Positions 41,875 through 51,600 of a stretch of 64,000 bases of DNA are shown piece by piece (positions within the stretch are counted from its first letter, which is position 1; every line of letters starts with the position of its first letter). The notes below the pieces were generated by a model. It was not told the origin of the DNA. It did not search any database and saw only the letters and a program-made list of their open reading frames with translations. The stretch spans positions 62,001-126,000 of the forward strand of contig NZ_QWDD01000003.1 in assembly GCF_003722355.1 (NCBI RefSeq), written 5' to 3'. The stretch is from Methylocystis hirsuta (GTDB taxonomy: Bacteria > Pseudomonadota > Alphaproteobacteria > Rhizobiales > Beijerinckiaceae). The position numbers were made by a program, and so were the translations under genes.

Positions 41875-42468
41875 ATGCGTTGGGCTCCGCGCTCGTTCCC
41901 CGTAAAAATCCATCGCCACCTGAATGTCGCGGACTTGGCCGACATATCGCCCGAGGAACTCGAACAAGCGGAAGAGGAGGGCGCGCTCGCAGGCAATCGC
42001 TCCTACTGCGATCTGCGGGGCTGCGGCTGGGGCGTCGTTCGCACAGCCCTCGATATCGAGACGAAAGTGATTGACCGACTGAAGATGGCGGATGACGTCG
42101 AAGCGGAAATGTCAGCCTTCGAAGAAGAGCGCGCTACCGCATTCGACGACCAACCCGCACTCTGGGGGCTGGATGTCGGAGTCGCCTCCGCGACAATCGC
42201 GATTTCGGCCTACGGCGCAATCCCCGTGTCCAGCTGCAACGCAGGCGCTTTTGGCGGTCGCCACCCAGCGAGCTATCCTTATGTTGCATTTTTTCTTCCG
42301 AAGGACTTGGCCCCTGAAATAATGCGTTGCGCAGAGGCCGCCGACGTCGGGCTCCTCTGTGATGAAAGCGGTCTCGCGCAGATTTATGGCCAAGGAGAAA
42401 TGGATTTCGTCCGTTTCGCGCAAACCGCATGGGAAAGAAGCGGAGCTGCTGAAGTAGAGGCCCGATGA
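41875..42468 (+). CDS. Conserved-looking hypothetical protein next to R-M operon
   Basis: 197 aa from the ATG at 41875 (an earlier open start is inside the transposon edge). VADLADISPEELEQAEEEGA, SYCDLRGCGWGVVRTALDIE and PALWGLDVGVASATIAISAY look like a folded soluble protein with a Gly/Ala-rich core and scattered cysteines; PVSSCNAGAFGGRHPASYPY may be an active-site-like loop. I do not recognise it. Before the transposon insertion it was divergent from the R-M operon with only about 110 bp between starts, hinting at a linked function. Confidence 0.7.
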   Translation: MRWAPRSFPVKIHRHLNVADLADISPEELEQAEEEGALAGNRSYCDLRGCGWGVVRTALDIETKVIDRLKMADDVEAEMSAFEEERATAFDDQPALWGLDVGVASATIAISAYGAIPVSSCNAGAFGGRHPASYPYVAFFLPKDLAPEIMRCAEAADVGLLCDESGLAQIYGQGEMDFVRFAQTAWERSGAAEVEAR

Positions 42469-42716
42469 TGAACGCATATCGGCGATCAGCGAAGCGTTTG
42501 CCCTTTTCGTGACCGAGGGGGCGACACTCCGCGCCAACCTGATGGCGACAGCTCGTGGAGTATCGTGGCGCAAGAGCGTCTTGCGGCGAGCGGATCGCCG
42601 CGCCGATCAATGCGCGCCAGGCTCAGGCGCCGTCCGTTGACCGCCGCGACGAGCGCTCTGATGAAGTAAATAGTCTGCTTGTGAACGAGGGGCCACGCGC
42701 GGCCCCTCGGCGACGT
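42469..42716. terminator. Short gap with hairpin after the SSB-like gene
   Basis: CGAGGGGCC (42686-42694) and GGCCCCTCG (42701-42709) form a perfect nine-bp stem just after the stop of the minus-strand SSB-like gene. The following T-tract is weak, so termination may need Rho. The remainder shows no gene. Confidence 0.4.
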
Positions 42717-43094
42717 TCAGCGGGCCTTCTTGCCCTGTGGCTTCGAGGCGGGCGCTTCCGCCTTCTTCACCGGCTTGTCGGCGAGGCGCTGAATGTCCTC
42801 CACCGCGAAAGTGTAGCCGAACCGGCGCTCGCCGTTAGCCGCCTTCCACTCGGTCTGCTTCGGGCGCGAGGTGACTTGGACCAGGTCGCCGGATTCGAGT
42901 TTCTCGCGCGCCCATTTGATGCGCGAGTCCTGCCGGGCAAAAATCGTATGTTCGATCCACTCGGGATTGTCGATCCACTCGCCATTGCCGTTCTTGTAGG
43001 GGTTGTTCGAGCAAACGGTGACGACGAGGTTAGCGCCGACTTCCTTGAGCTGACCGATGCGGCCGACCTGAATATGCGTGTTGAGCTGCGACAT
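42717..43094 (-). CDS. SSB-like OB-fold protein 1
   Basis: 125 aa from the ATG at 43092-43094 with AGGAGAGAGAG just upstream. HIQVGRIGQLKEVGANLVVT, IEHTIFARQDSRIKWAREKL and GDLVQVTSRPKQTEWKAANG match single-stranded DNA-binding proteins of conjugative elements; the C-terminus is a Lys/Ala/Pro tail (KKAEAPASKPQGKKA) rather than the acidic tip. It likely coats transferred single strands. A long structured leader lies upstream (43100-43395). Confidence 0.75.
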   Translation of the reverse strand: MSQLNTHIQVGRIGQLKEVGANLVVTVCSNNPYKNGNGEWIDNPEWIEHTIFARQDSRIKWAREKLESGDLVQVTSRPKQTEWKAANGERRFGYTFAVEDIQRLADKPVKKAEAPASKPQGKKAR

Positions 43095-43099
43095 TCTCT

Positions 43100-43395
43100 C
43101 TCTCCTATCGTTGGGCCTCGACCCGTTGCGATGGCGGTCTGAAAGCGCCGGGGTAAGGAGATCACAGAGCCGCAAGGACGTAAGGCCGCAGCGGGCAAGC
43201 GAAGCGCTGCGCGCCGACCGCGACGAAGAATTTTGAAAGGGCGCGCCGCGCCCGTGCGCGAGGAATTGCCGCATAGCGGCAAGGGGAAAATTCTTTGGCG
43301 CAGGCGCCGACGTGGCTCCGCCGGCGCTAGACAAGCCAGTAAAGAGCAACGGGCGAAGGCCCGACATGGCAAGTGAGACCTGTGCTGCGTTCGGC
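43100..43395 (-). ncRNA. Structured leader or small RNA candidate upstream of SSB-like gene
   Basis: No coding frame is convincing. Strong nested stems exist: AAGAATTTT (43226-43234) with AAAATTCTT (43287-43295) enclosing GGGCGCG/CGCGCCC-type and TTGCCGC/GCGGCAA stems, plus GGGCGAAGGCCC farther out. On the minus strand this would be the 5' leader of the SSB-like gene. Could be a regulatory leader or separate RNA; only folding and comparison would tell. Confidence 0.4.
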
Positions 43396-43769
43396 ACACA
43401 ATCAGGTCAGTCGAATTGTCGCCGAGGCTCGGCCCCCTTCGTTCTCACACCATCGCGTAACGCCACAAATAGGCTTGCCGTTGATCGATCCCGTGTGGCC
43501 GTATCAATGATGCCAAGGCAAGCCATTCAAATGGGCCGATTATGAGAAGCCCGGCGCCTATTGAGTGACGACCCTCACGCCTTGCAAATGTCGATGCGGC
43601 TTCCGGCGCGGTGCATTTCAAGCTAAGCAAGGGAGAGAGAGACGAAGCCATGTCGCAGTGGGATGCACCTGTTGCGCCTAGCTGAAGAACGGGCGACGTT
43701 GCGCCGTGTCCGCGTCGCGCGGCAAGCGGGCTCTATCCAAATATTGGTCATCTTATGCATGGTGTAGCG

Positions 43770-44010
43770 ATGAACGAGATTGTGTTAACGGACGCTGATA
43801 GAGAAGGCGAAACGATAACAGCGCGCGTCATACGCTATGATCGACGGAGCAACGTCGCGTCGAACTGGCGGCGCCGAACACCACTGTTGTTTTCACGCTT
43901 TACGGGGATGGCGAACGGTTCACGGCAGCGCTTGGCGGCCGCAGCTTCTACTGGGATGCGCCGCGCCGAGCCCGCGAAAAAGCGGGTCAAGCGTTAGCCC
44001 CGGCGCGAAT
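43770..44010 (+). pseudogene. Frame-broken small gene
   Basis: Starts MNEIVLTDADREGETITARV then IRYDR in one frame. Thirty bases on, another frame reads like a continuation (VELAAPNTTVVFTLYGDGER; TAALGGRSFYWDAPRRAREK; ARIPIVVTN) but has a stop and no start upstream. Together they look like one small protein disrupted by indels near 43840-43860. Family not recognised. Confidence 0.45.
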
Positions 44011-44021
44011 CCCAATTGTCG

Positions 44022-44294
44022 TCACGAATTCGGCATTTTCAGCAGCTCCTTATAGCCCTGCTGCGTCATCCATCGTGCGCGGGCGTAATGGCTGTGATAG
44101 ACGCGCCGCGCGCGTTCACGTTCGACGTCGGGATCGATTTTGAGGACAATCCGGCTGGCCTCCTCCCAGCCGGTGCCATCACGCGCCGCGTCGAGCAGGC
44201 GCAGATAAACGATCATATGCGAGAGATCGTAATCGGTAAGCTCGAGCGTCGTTGGCGCTACGTCTGCGACCGTGTTGGACTGATTGGGGATCAT
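44022..44294 (-). CDS. DUF2285-like protein
   Basis: 90 aa. LELTDYDLSHMIVYLRLLDA, WEEASRIVLKIDPDVERERA and HYARARWMTQQGYKELLKMP match the DUF2285 pattern found on Rhizobiales integrative and conjugative elements, where these small proteins sit near transfer or excision regulators. Function unproved, probably DNA-binding. An AAAGGAGGCC ribosome site precedes the ATG. Confidence 0.75.
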   Translation of the reverse strand: MIPNQSNTVADVAPTTLELTDYDLSHMIVYLRLLDAARDGTGWEEASRIVLKIDPDVERERARRVYHSHYARARWMTQQGYKELLKMPNS

Positions 44295-45206
44295 GGTTGG
44301 CCTCCTTTAAAGCGCAGCCTATGCTTTGATCGCTCATCGTAAGGCTGCAGCCGGAAGGTAGCCGATGGCGCCGATATGTGGCGGCATTCAGGGTGCGCCG
44401 CGCGAGGATCCGCCGCGCCTCGCGACGCTCTGCAACGGAACGCGCAGTTGGTCGCGGCGCCGATCGTGACTAACGCGCGACGCCTTCCGCGTGCTGCAAT
44501 CGAGCCGCGGTAGAGCGCCAGGATCGAGTAGTGATCTTGGGGGGCGAGCGAATACGAACGAGAGACGGAATGGGTGTTGATCTCGTCCCGGACATTCAAC
44601 GATCGCGCCTTCAACCTTTTGGAGGAACAGCGCCATCGACGAATTCGAAGGCGAAAAGTCCGTCCATTCAGAAGCCGCTCGCTTCTTATTGTCAGCACAG
44701 ACGGCGCGGTCGCGCGCCATAGAGGCTCGCAAGGCGAGCGCAAAAAGGCCATAGTCCCCGACGCGAGCGGGGCGACGCCAAAGGGCTATTGCCCAGCCCG
44801 TTTTTCGGAAGATAGCGACCTCTGGTCCGAGTGAGCATAGCGACGGCGCGCGCCGCGCGCCGACACGAGGCCAGTGCGAGCCCGAAAAACGGGCGCTTTA
44901 ATCGGCCGAGTAGCCGAGCCAACGCGGATAACGCTTCAATTACGCGCACACAATGATGCAGGGCGTATCTCGTCGCTGGGAATTGCGAAGGTCTTGATAA
45001 ACGACGATCGACCCCGCTCCTGCACCTGAGAGCCAAGCATTTGGCGAAGAATACCAGCGACGCCTTGTTCGATGCACTTTTCGAAGTTCTTGCTTCGCGG
45101 GCGCTGTGCGACCGCGCTCAACGGAATGGTTCGTGACGCGCAACGCAATCTCCAAGCCTCCCCCTTTCGAGGTAGCCTGGACGCCGGGCGCGTTTACAGC
45201 GACTGA
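44295..45206. other. Gene-poor stretch between DUF2285 and SSB genes
   Basis: No clear gene. One 70-codon minus-strand frame (44936-45148) with FEKCIEQGVAGILRQMLGSQ looks moderately protein-like and may be a small gene or debris. A GCCCGAAAAACGGGC hairpin is near 44880. The remainder is arginine-rich shadow frames. Confidence 0.4.
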
Positions 45207-45557
45207 TTACGCTGCGTCCTCTTCGCCGCTATCGGCGCGGCTCAAGACGTCGAACACATTGGCGACCACGTCCACACCGTAAATCATCTTACCGTCCTTC
45301 TCATAGGACGTTTCGGCAACGCGACATTCGGCGTAGATCGGCGCGCCCTTCCTGACATTCTTCAACACGAAAGCCGCGTCGCGCTCATTCAGGAGGGTGA
45401 CCGTGACCCAGTCGGTCTTCTCAATGCGCTCGCGCGATTTCTTGTCGGTCCAACTGCGGTTCGTCGCCACGCTGACCTTGGCGATTTTGCCATCATCGAA
45501 CGCCTTCGGCTCTTGCCCGACATAACCGCGTAGAATGAAAAGATTGGTTGTTCTCAT
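45207..45557 (-). CDS. SSB-like OB-fold protein 2
   Basis: 116 aa from the ATG at 45555-45557 (GAGAAG upstream). NLFILRGYVGQEPKAFDDGK, VSVATNRSWTDKKSRERIEK, TDWVTVTLLNERDAAFVL and GAPIYAECRVAETSYEKDGK are a standard SSB fold; the C-terminus is acidic (SGEEDAA) but lacks the usual DIPF tip. A second SSB on the same element. The shared motif TCTAATAAAATGC lies 70 bp upstream in complement. Confidence 0.85.
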   Translation of the reverse strand: MRTTNLFILRGYVGQEPKAFDDGKIAKVSVATNRSWTDKKSRERIEKTDWVTVTLLNERDAAFVLKNVRKGAPIYAECRVAETSYEKDGKMIYGVDVVANVFDVLSRADSGEEDAA

Positions 45558-45626
45558 TGCTTCTCTCCAATCATGCGAAACGATCGCCACCCAATTCCAG
45601 GGGTGGCAATACCGCGCGCGCCGGCT

Positions 45627-45640
45627 AGCATTTTATTAGA
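45627..45640 (-). promoter_or_regulatory. Third copy of the shared ATTTTATTAGA motif
   Basis: AGCATTTTATTAGA, differing at one base from the 14-mers at 9607 and 31468. Relative to the SSB gene it is in reversed orientation, 70 bp upstream of the start. Suggests common control of transfer and SSB genes. Confidence 0.4.
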
Positions 45641-45874
45641 AGATTGGCGATAGTAAGATTGTCTCGAATAGGGCTTAGGCCTTAACATAGTGCCCTGCGG
45701 CGGCGTGTGTCGTACGCTTCGCCTGCGCGGAGGTGAAGCACGAAGGCGCTTCCTCGACACGTCCTCAAGGTCGCTGACGGCGAAGTCGCTGCCGAGCGCA
45801 GATATTACGAGGCTCGGTCGATATGGGCGCGGCCCAAACACTGCACGTAACAACGCTGAGAGGAGCGCAGCCGT
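45641..45874. other. Intergenic region between SSB 2 and acyltransferase
   Basis: No gene seen. It should hold the promoters of both divergent genes. Confidence 0.4.
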
Positions 45875-46960
45875 TTGACGGAACGGGTTGATATGCTTGA
45901 CGAATTGAGGGCCCTGGCGATCGCCGCTGTGGTGCTGTCGCATTTCGCACTCGCCTTCGGGTCGCAATCGGCCGTCGCGTTCTGGCTCAACCTTCCTGAT
46001 CTCAGTGTCGGCGTCGATCTGTTCTTTGTGATTTCAGGTTTTCTGATTTTCCAGAATCTCGCCGATCTGACCGATAGGGCCAGCCGTTTCACGCGCGCCA
46101 TGGCAGCCTTCTATGCGCGCCGGCTGACCCGGATCGCGCTTCCGGCATGGGCGATCCTCATGGCGCTCGCAATGGCCAATCTTGAACATCCCGCATCGAG
46201 CGCCGCGGATCTTTGGACGGCGGCGGCGTTCGTCGCAAACGTCCATTGGGCGCGATGCGAAGTCGCGCCCCGCTGCGGCGATGCGCTCGCGGCCTCTCAT
46301 TTCTGGTCGCTGGCGAGCGAAGCGCAATTCTATCTCCTGGCGCCGGCGTTGCTGTTCGCGCGGGGGCGCGCGCCGCTCTACGCGGCGACCGCAACCATTC
46401 TGCTGCTCGCGCTCATTCCCCGCCCGCACGGCTCCCTGCTATGGGCGCTGCGTCCGGAAGCGCTCCTGCTTGACGCGGCGCTCGGCAGCGAGGTGCGGCG
46501 GCGCGCCACCTGGCTGGTGAAGGCGCCGCCGGTGTCCGCCGGCATGGCTGCATGGTGGATATTGGTCGCGTCCATGATGGCACGAATTGCAATTGGCCCC
46601 TTCTCGGGGTTGGCGTGGACGCTTGTCGCGCTGGTCAGCGCCGGCGTTGTTCTGGGAAGTCTTAAAGGAACGCCCATCGGGAGCCATGTTGGCGAGGCCG
46701 TGCGCAGGGTCGGCCGGGCGTCGTTCTCCGTCTATCTCATCCACCTGCCGCTGATCGGCGTCGCGGCGGAATCGGATGCCGCGAGGATCGGCGTACCGGC
46801 GGCCGTCCTTGGCGCTCTGGCCGCGATCGCCGCCGCGACGGTAGTGATCGAGTTCGCAATCGTGCGGCCGGCGGCGCAGCTCGGCCGGACCTGGAGCGCG
46901 CGCATCGCATCTACTCACTACCAATCACATGCGGCAGACCGAAAATCGATTCGCGTTTAG
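45875..46960 (+). CDS. Acyltransferase-3 family membrane protein
   Basis: 361 aa with about ten membrane segments. ELRALAIAAVVLSHFALAFG, VGVDLFFVISGFLIFQNLAD and SHFWSLASEAQFYLLAPALL are family hallmarks. Such enzymes acetylate or acylate surface polysaccharides. TTG start at 45875 with GAGGAG upstream; an ATG six codons later is the alternative. Monocistronic; a plausible surface-modification gene that could alter phage receptors, which is inference. Confidence 0.85.
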   Translation: MTERVDMLDELRALAIAAVVLSHFALAFGSQSAVAFWLNLPDLSVGVDLFFVISGFLIFQNLADLTDRASRFTRAMAAFYARRLTRIALPAWAILMALAMANLEHPASSAADLWTAAAFVANVHWARCEVAPRCGDALAASHFWSLASEAQFYLLAPALLFARGRAPLYAATATILLLALIPRPHGSLLWALRPEALLLDAALGSEVRRRATWLVKAPPVSAGMAAWWILVASMMARIAIGPFSGLAWTLVALVSAGVVLGSLKGTPIGSHVGEAVRRVGRASFSVYLIHLPLIGVAAESDAARIGVPAAVLGALAAIAAATVVIEFAIVRPAAQLGRTWSARIASTHYQSHAADRKSIRV

Positions 46961-47234
46961 TCAGGCGTGGTCGACGTGAAAGCGACCGTTCTGCTTGCCG
47001 CAGTGCTAGCGGCGCTCGCGCAGTGCAGACGGCGGTGGCGAGTATCACGCACATTCCATTCAGGTTCTCCGCAGTCGGTTCATCCGGCGTCGACATGGCA
47101 CATGGCGCTTGCTGAACGTTGTTGCAAATTAACCCTTGAAAAGTCCGAGCGCCGCGACTCGCTTTGTTCGTAACGACGACAACGCCTCGGACATCGAACA
47201 AACGCCGAATTATCGCCTTAACCATATGTAACGC
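46961..47234. other. Short gene-free gap
   Basis: No convincing gene. A weak minus-strand frame beginning STPDEPTAENLNGMCVILAT exists but lacks support. Confidence 0.35.
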
Positions 47235-47798
47235 TTGCGCTTCCGACTATCACGCGGATTGGGGGACGGCGGAAAGCAGGCGATGCGGCAAAACGTGGGC
47301 TTACGCAAGAGAACGATAAAACACGGACGCATCTGGTGCCCACCGTTGCGGCTTTATTTTCCAAGAATTTTTCGCATTTCGCGGAAGGCCGTGAAGCGTG
47401 CGCGCGAGGACAACGCGCCAGCACCTCAACGCACCACTTACACGCTCGATCCGAGCGCCATGACTGCGATCCGAGCCGACGTCTTCGATGAAATCGATCA
47501 CCTCGACCGCAACGCGTCGCATTCGCTGATTCTCCGACATCACTGGTCAAGATCGCTCGCCAGTTCCTATCTTGAGGGCGTCGAAGATGTGATGGACGCA
47601 TGCAACAGCACGGAACTTTTCGAAGTCGATGACTCGGTATTCACACTCACGGAACGGCCGACGCGCGCCAACTGGCCGGCGCCGATGATCGTCTATGTCG
47701 CAGAGATTTACGACGCACAAAACGCGATCGGCGCCGAACATTTTGAAGTTGTCGTTGGCCCGGACGGACAGCCCGAGCCCCGCGAATTGCTTGGCTGA
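47235..47798 (+). CDS. Hypothetical protein
   Basis: Up to 187 aa. The N-terminal 50 residues are arginine-rich and may not be translated; residues from about 60 (TTYTLDPSAMTAIRADVFDE; LILRHHWSRSLASSYLEGVE; NWPAPMIVYVAEIYDAQNAI) look like real protein. An ATG at 47460 is a possible later start. No family recognised. Nine bases downstream begins ParB-like debris. Confidence 0.5.
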   Translation: MRFRLSRGLGDGGKQAMRQNVGLRKRTIKHGRIWCPPLRLYFPRIFRISRKAVKRAREDNAPAPQRTTYTLDPSAMTAIRADVFDEIDHLDRNASHSLILRHHWSRSLASSYLEGVEDVMDACNSTELFEVDDSVFTLTERPTRANWPAPMIVYVAEIYDAQNAIGAEHFEVVVGPDGQPEPRELLG

Positions 47799-47806
47799 GG
47801 CGAGAT

Positions 47807-48180
47807 ATGGAAGACGAAGTGAAGCGACGGGAATGGCCGCCGCTCTTCAAGCAACGACGCACGGGACGCAGAAGGCCAAATGTCACCCTGCGCGAAGATG
47901 TCGGTCCGCGTCATGCCGCGCTATCGACCCCAGAAAACAGGGTTATTGGAGGCGTCCAGCTGGCCGAAACTGTTTCGGCTCAAGTTGAGCCAAAACTCAG
48001 CGCGGACGCAGCGGCGAAGGTAGGCCAGAAAGCGGAGTCCGTGCAGCGGCCCGCGATCTTGGCATCGACCGCGACGACGCTCGCCGCGCGACGAAGGTGG
48101 CGGGACTATCCGACAAGGCGAAGCAGGCGGCGCGCGAGACGGGCTTGGTCGATGATCGCTCGGTGCTGGTCTCCTCTCCC
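47807..48180 (+). pseudogene. ParB-like gene remnant with frameshift
   Basis: One frame reads ENRVIGGVQLAETVSAQVEP, KLS; then a different frame continues as QRGRSGEGRPESGVRAARDL, GIDRDDARRATKVAGLSDKA, KQAARETGLVDDRSVLV. This second stretch is the familiar helical region of plasmid ParB-family partition/nuclease proteins. The shift is near 47998. The N-terminal ParB domain and the C-terminus are missing. Evidence of a lost plasmid partition gene. Confidence 0.65.
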
Positions 48181-48209
48181 AATGACAGCTTCGGCCGCTC
48201 CAATCCGAG

Positions 48210-48596
48210 TCACTTCTTGGGAGTCGGGCTTGGTTCGAAATCGGGGTTGGTTGGCACAATAGGCGACCCGTCGGGCCATTTATCAGCCTCTAGAACCTTG
48301 TCAGCAAAGCTCTTCTTGCTCATTTCTGTGTCTATGACCCTAGCTAATACAATCTCGTCAGATGTGATGACCAAGCCATGACGTTTTTCAGGCATACGGT
48401 CTTCCAGCTGATGCTTGATTGCTAGATCGTTAATCTCGGAATATTCATTCTGCCATACATCAATAAGCTTTTGCGCATCGGCGTTACTGATTGTTTTCTT
48501 GTATGAGCTAGCTGCGGCCGCGACTGCGCTTTTTAAGCGCGACAGACAATTCGCGCAGTCTACCAGCTTCTTTTCTTGGATATTCTCAAGCATCAT
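48210..48596 (-). CDS. Hypothetical low-GC protein
   Basis: 128 aa. NIQEKKLVDCANCLSRLKSA, SNADAQKLIDVWQNEYSEIN and GLVITSDEIVLARVIDTEMS look like a real soluble, mostly helical protein. Base composition is more AT-rich than neighbours, suggesting separate transfer. Not recognised. Confidence 0.6.
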   Translation of the reverse strand: MMLENIQEKKLVDCANCLSRLKSAVAAAASSYKKTISNADAQKLIDVWQNEYSEINDLAIKHQLEDRMPEKRHGLVITSDEIVLARVIDTEMSKKSFADKVLEADKWPDGSPIVPTNPDFEPSPTPKK

Positions 48597-48694
48597 GGCT
48601 CTGGTTAAATCATTGATGTTCTTGAAATCGAATTCTCACGCCAAAATGGCTCCTGACATCGGAAATCGTTAACAATCGTAGCAACCCGGTTAAT

Positions 48695-51600
48695 TTATCG
48701 GTCCCGTTGCGGGGCTGGCCTCGGCAGTTTGATAACCTGACCGACATGCAACCGGCGAGGATCGAGGCCGGGATTCGCTGTCACGATGCTACGCCACTGC
48801 CGTTCGTCGCCATACAGCCGGACGGCGAGGCTACGCAACGAGTCGCCAGCGACGATGGTGTAAGTGTCGGCTGGAGCAGAGGGCGACGTTTCGGCCGACG
48901 GCTTCGCCGATTCCTTCCCGACCACTTTGGGCGCCTGCGCCGCGGGCGGCGACTCGACGCCTTGTAGCGGATTTTCTCCGGAAGATTCTCCGTGCGTCCT
49001 GGCCGTTGTTGTAGTCGCCTCGGCTTCTCGAGGCGCCGTTTCCGTTTGCCGCTCGATTGGCGAGCCGGTATCTTTCGGCGCAATAGGCGCAGGCGACTGC
49101 ATGGGCGGCGCTTGTTCCGTGGGCGCGGGCGGCTGCTTCTCCAACGATGCTTTTTCTGTTTCCCCGCGGCTCAAAAGTTTCGGCGCATAGGCGACGAGGA
49201 TCGCTGCGAACGCGATCGTCAACAAGGCCGCCGAAATCGCCAATGTGACGCCCTTTCGACTCCCAACGAGCTGCTCGGGACGGCCTATCAGTGGCTGCCC
49301 TTCCGTTGCGACTTGATGCAGCCGCTTCGGATAGGCGTCAGCGCCGAAAGGGGAGAACGCTAGGGCGACAGCGCCTAGCAGCGCGAAATAGGTCACGACT
49401 CCTACTATCCATGCGGCGGACGAGGCCGGATGCGAGATGAACGTCCCGATCTGATAGAACAGCACGGCCATTCCATAGCCGAGGCTGATCGTCCAAAATA
49501 CCATAAACCCTGTCCATCGCTGGTTGGTTTCGCGCGTGGTCGCCGCTGTGGTCGCGATACACGGATAACAAAGAGCCAAGATGAGATAGGCGAGCGCTCC
49601 CACCGTGCCATCGAACCGACTCGCCAATGCGGGCGCCAGAGCGCTGTCCGCCCCCGGAACGCGCGCTGGCTCGGTGACCGTACGATCGAAGTCTACAAGT
49701 GGGCGGTGCGCTGCGCGCATGGGCCCCGCGCCGAGCCCTATCAGAGCTTTCAGATTTTGGGGGATGGTCAGAACCGCCCGCTCGAGTCGTCCTAACAAAT
49801 CGAATTCTTGCTGCGCCACCGGCGGCGTGTTTTTCGCCTCCAAATAGATCGACTCCAGGGTGCTCACGATCACGACCTTGTGTAGTACGCCGGTCAAGAG
49901 CGCGACTGTCGCCGGCCATTGGTCTTGGCCGACGCCCATCGGGGCCAGCACCGGAGTGATCGTCCGTCCGCCCGCCGCCAGCACCGATTGGTCGATCGGC
50001 TGCTGGTTGAACGACCCGTCGGTTCCCCAGGCGCTCAGCACCTTCAGCACGAACACCATCGGGATAATGAACTTGTCTACGCGCATCACGAACATCTTGA
50101 CGCGTATCCAGGCGCCAATCAGCACATTCCTCGGCTTGGGCCAGTGGTAGGACGGCAACTCCAGCGCGTAAAGCGAGCGCTCTTGCGGCAGCAAGCTGTT
50201 TTTCATCACGAGCGCGGTGACCATCGCGAAGACGACGCCGAGAAGATAGACGCCGAAGATCACTAGCTGGCCGTTCTCTGGAAAAAAGGCCGCGGCGAAC
50301 ACCATATAGACCGCCAGACGTCCGCCGCAGCTCATGAACGGGCTCATCAGCACGGCCACGATCCGATCTCGGGGACGTTCTAAAGTGCGCGTCGCCATGA
50401 TGGCGGGCACGTTACAACCGAAGCCTACCACCATGGGCACGAATGCGTTTCCCGGAAGGCCTAGCGCCTGCATGAGCCGGTCCATGACGAAGTTGGCTCG
50501 GGCCATGTAGCCGGACTCTTCGATTACCGAAACGAAGAGATAGAGGAAGCCGATAATGGGAATGAAGTTCACGACCTGGAGGAGGCCGTTGCCGAGTCCG
50601 TCGGCCAGAACCGCGATGAGCCATGCGGGAGCGTGGAGTGCTGCGAGGAGATGCCGGGAGCCTTCGACGAACAGCGTATCTGAAACTAGATTGAAAAACG
50701 GTTTGAAGGCCCGAGCGAACTGAATCGTGAACCAGAACAGGCAATACATGACCCCGAGGAAGATGGGAATGCCGAGGAGCCGATTTAGCACCAGGCTGTC
50801 GATCCGCGCCGATATGCTGCGGCCCACCGCGGCGCGCTTCGGAGCCGCTTCTTCGGTGAGCGCATGGACGAAACGGTAACGGCTATTGGCGATGACGACA
50901 TCGGCCTCATCGCCGGCATCCTGCGCGATCCGTCCAGCCAGCCGCGCGCGAGCTTCTCTAGCCGCTGGAACGACATGCTCGGTCGCGAAAGCATCGCCTT
51001 CCAGCAAACGAATGGCGAGCCATCGGTTGTCGAAACGGCCAGCGCCGGACGTGTCGTCGATCAAGTTTGCGAGCTCCGACACGGCGTTTTCAATCTGCGG
51101 TGGATAATCGATACCGAAGCGCGGCCGCGGTCGCATCCGAGCGAGCAGTTGGAGGTCGTCTTTGAGCCCTTCGACGTCTCTCTGTCTGGTGGCGACCAGC
51201 GCCACCACGGGGCAACCTAGCCCGCGCTCGATGGCGGTCGCGTCGAATTGAGAGCTGCGGCTTCCGGCATCCTCCTCCATGATGTTGAGCACGACAACAA
51301 GAGGAACCCGCATCTCCAGCAATTGGGTCGTCAGATAAAGGTTGCGCTCCAGATTGGACGCGTCGGCGATGTTGACGATGAGGTCGGCTTCGCCCGATAG
51401 AATGTAATCTCGCGCGATCCTCTCGTCGATCGCGCTTTCTTCATCATACGCGTCGAGCGAATAGATCCCCGGCAGATCTACGATTTGGAAGCTTTGGTTC
51501 TCAAACTGAAAGAGCCCGACCTTTTTCTCCACCGTGACGCCGGGCCAGTTTCCCACCCGCTGCCGGGTGCCGGTGAGGCCATTGAATAATGTGCTCTTGC

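Noticed and set aside
42555..43142. 195-codon plus-strand frame
   Set aside because: Antisense to the SSB-like gene, which has a better start, ribosome site and recognisable fold.
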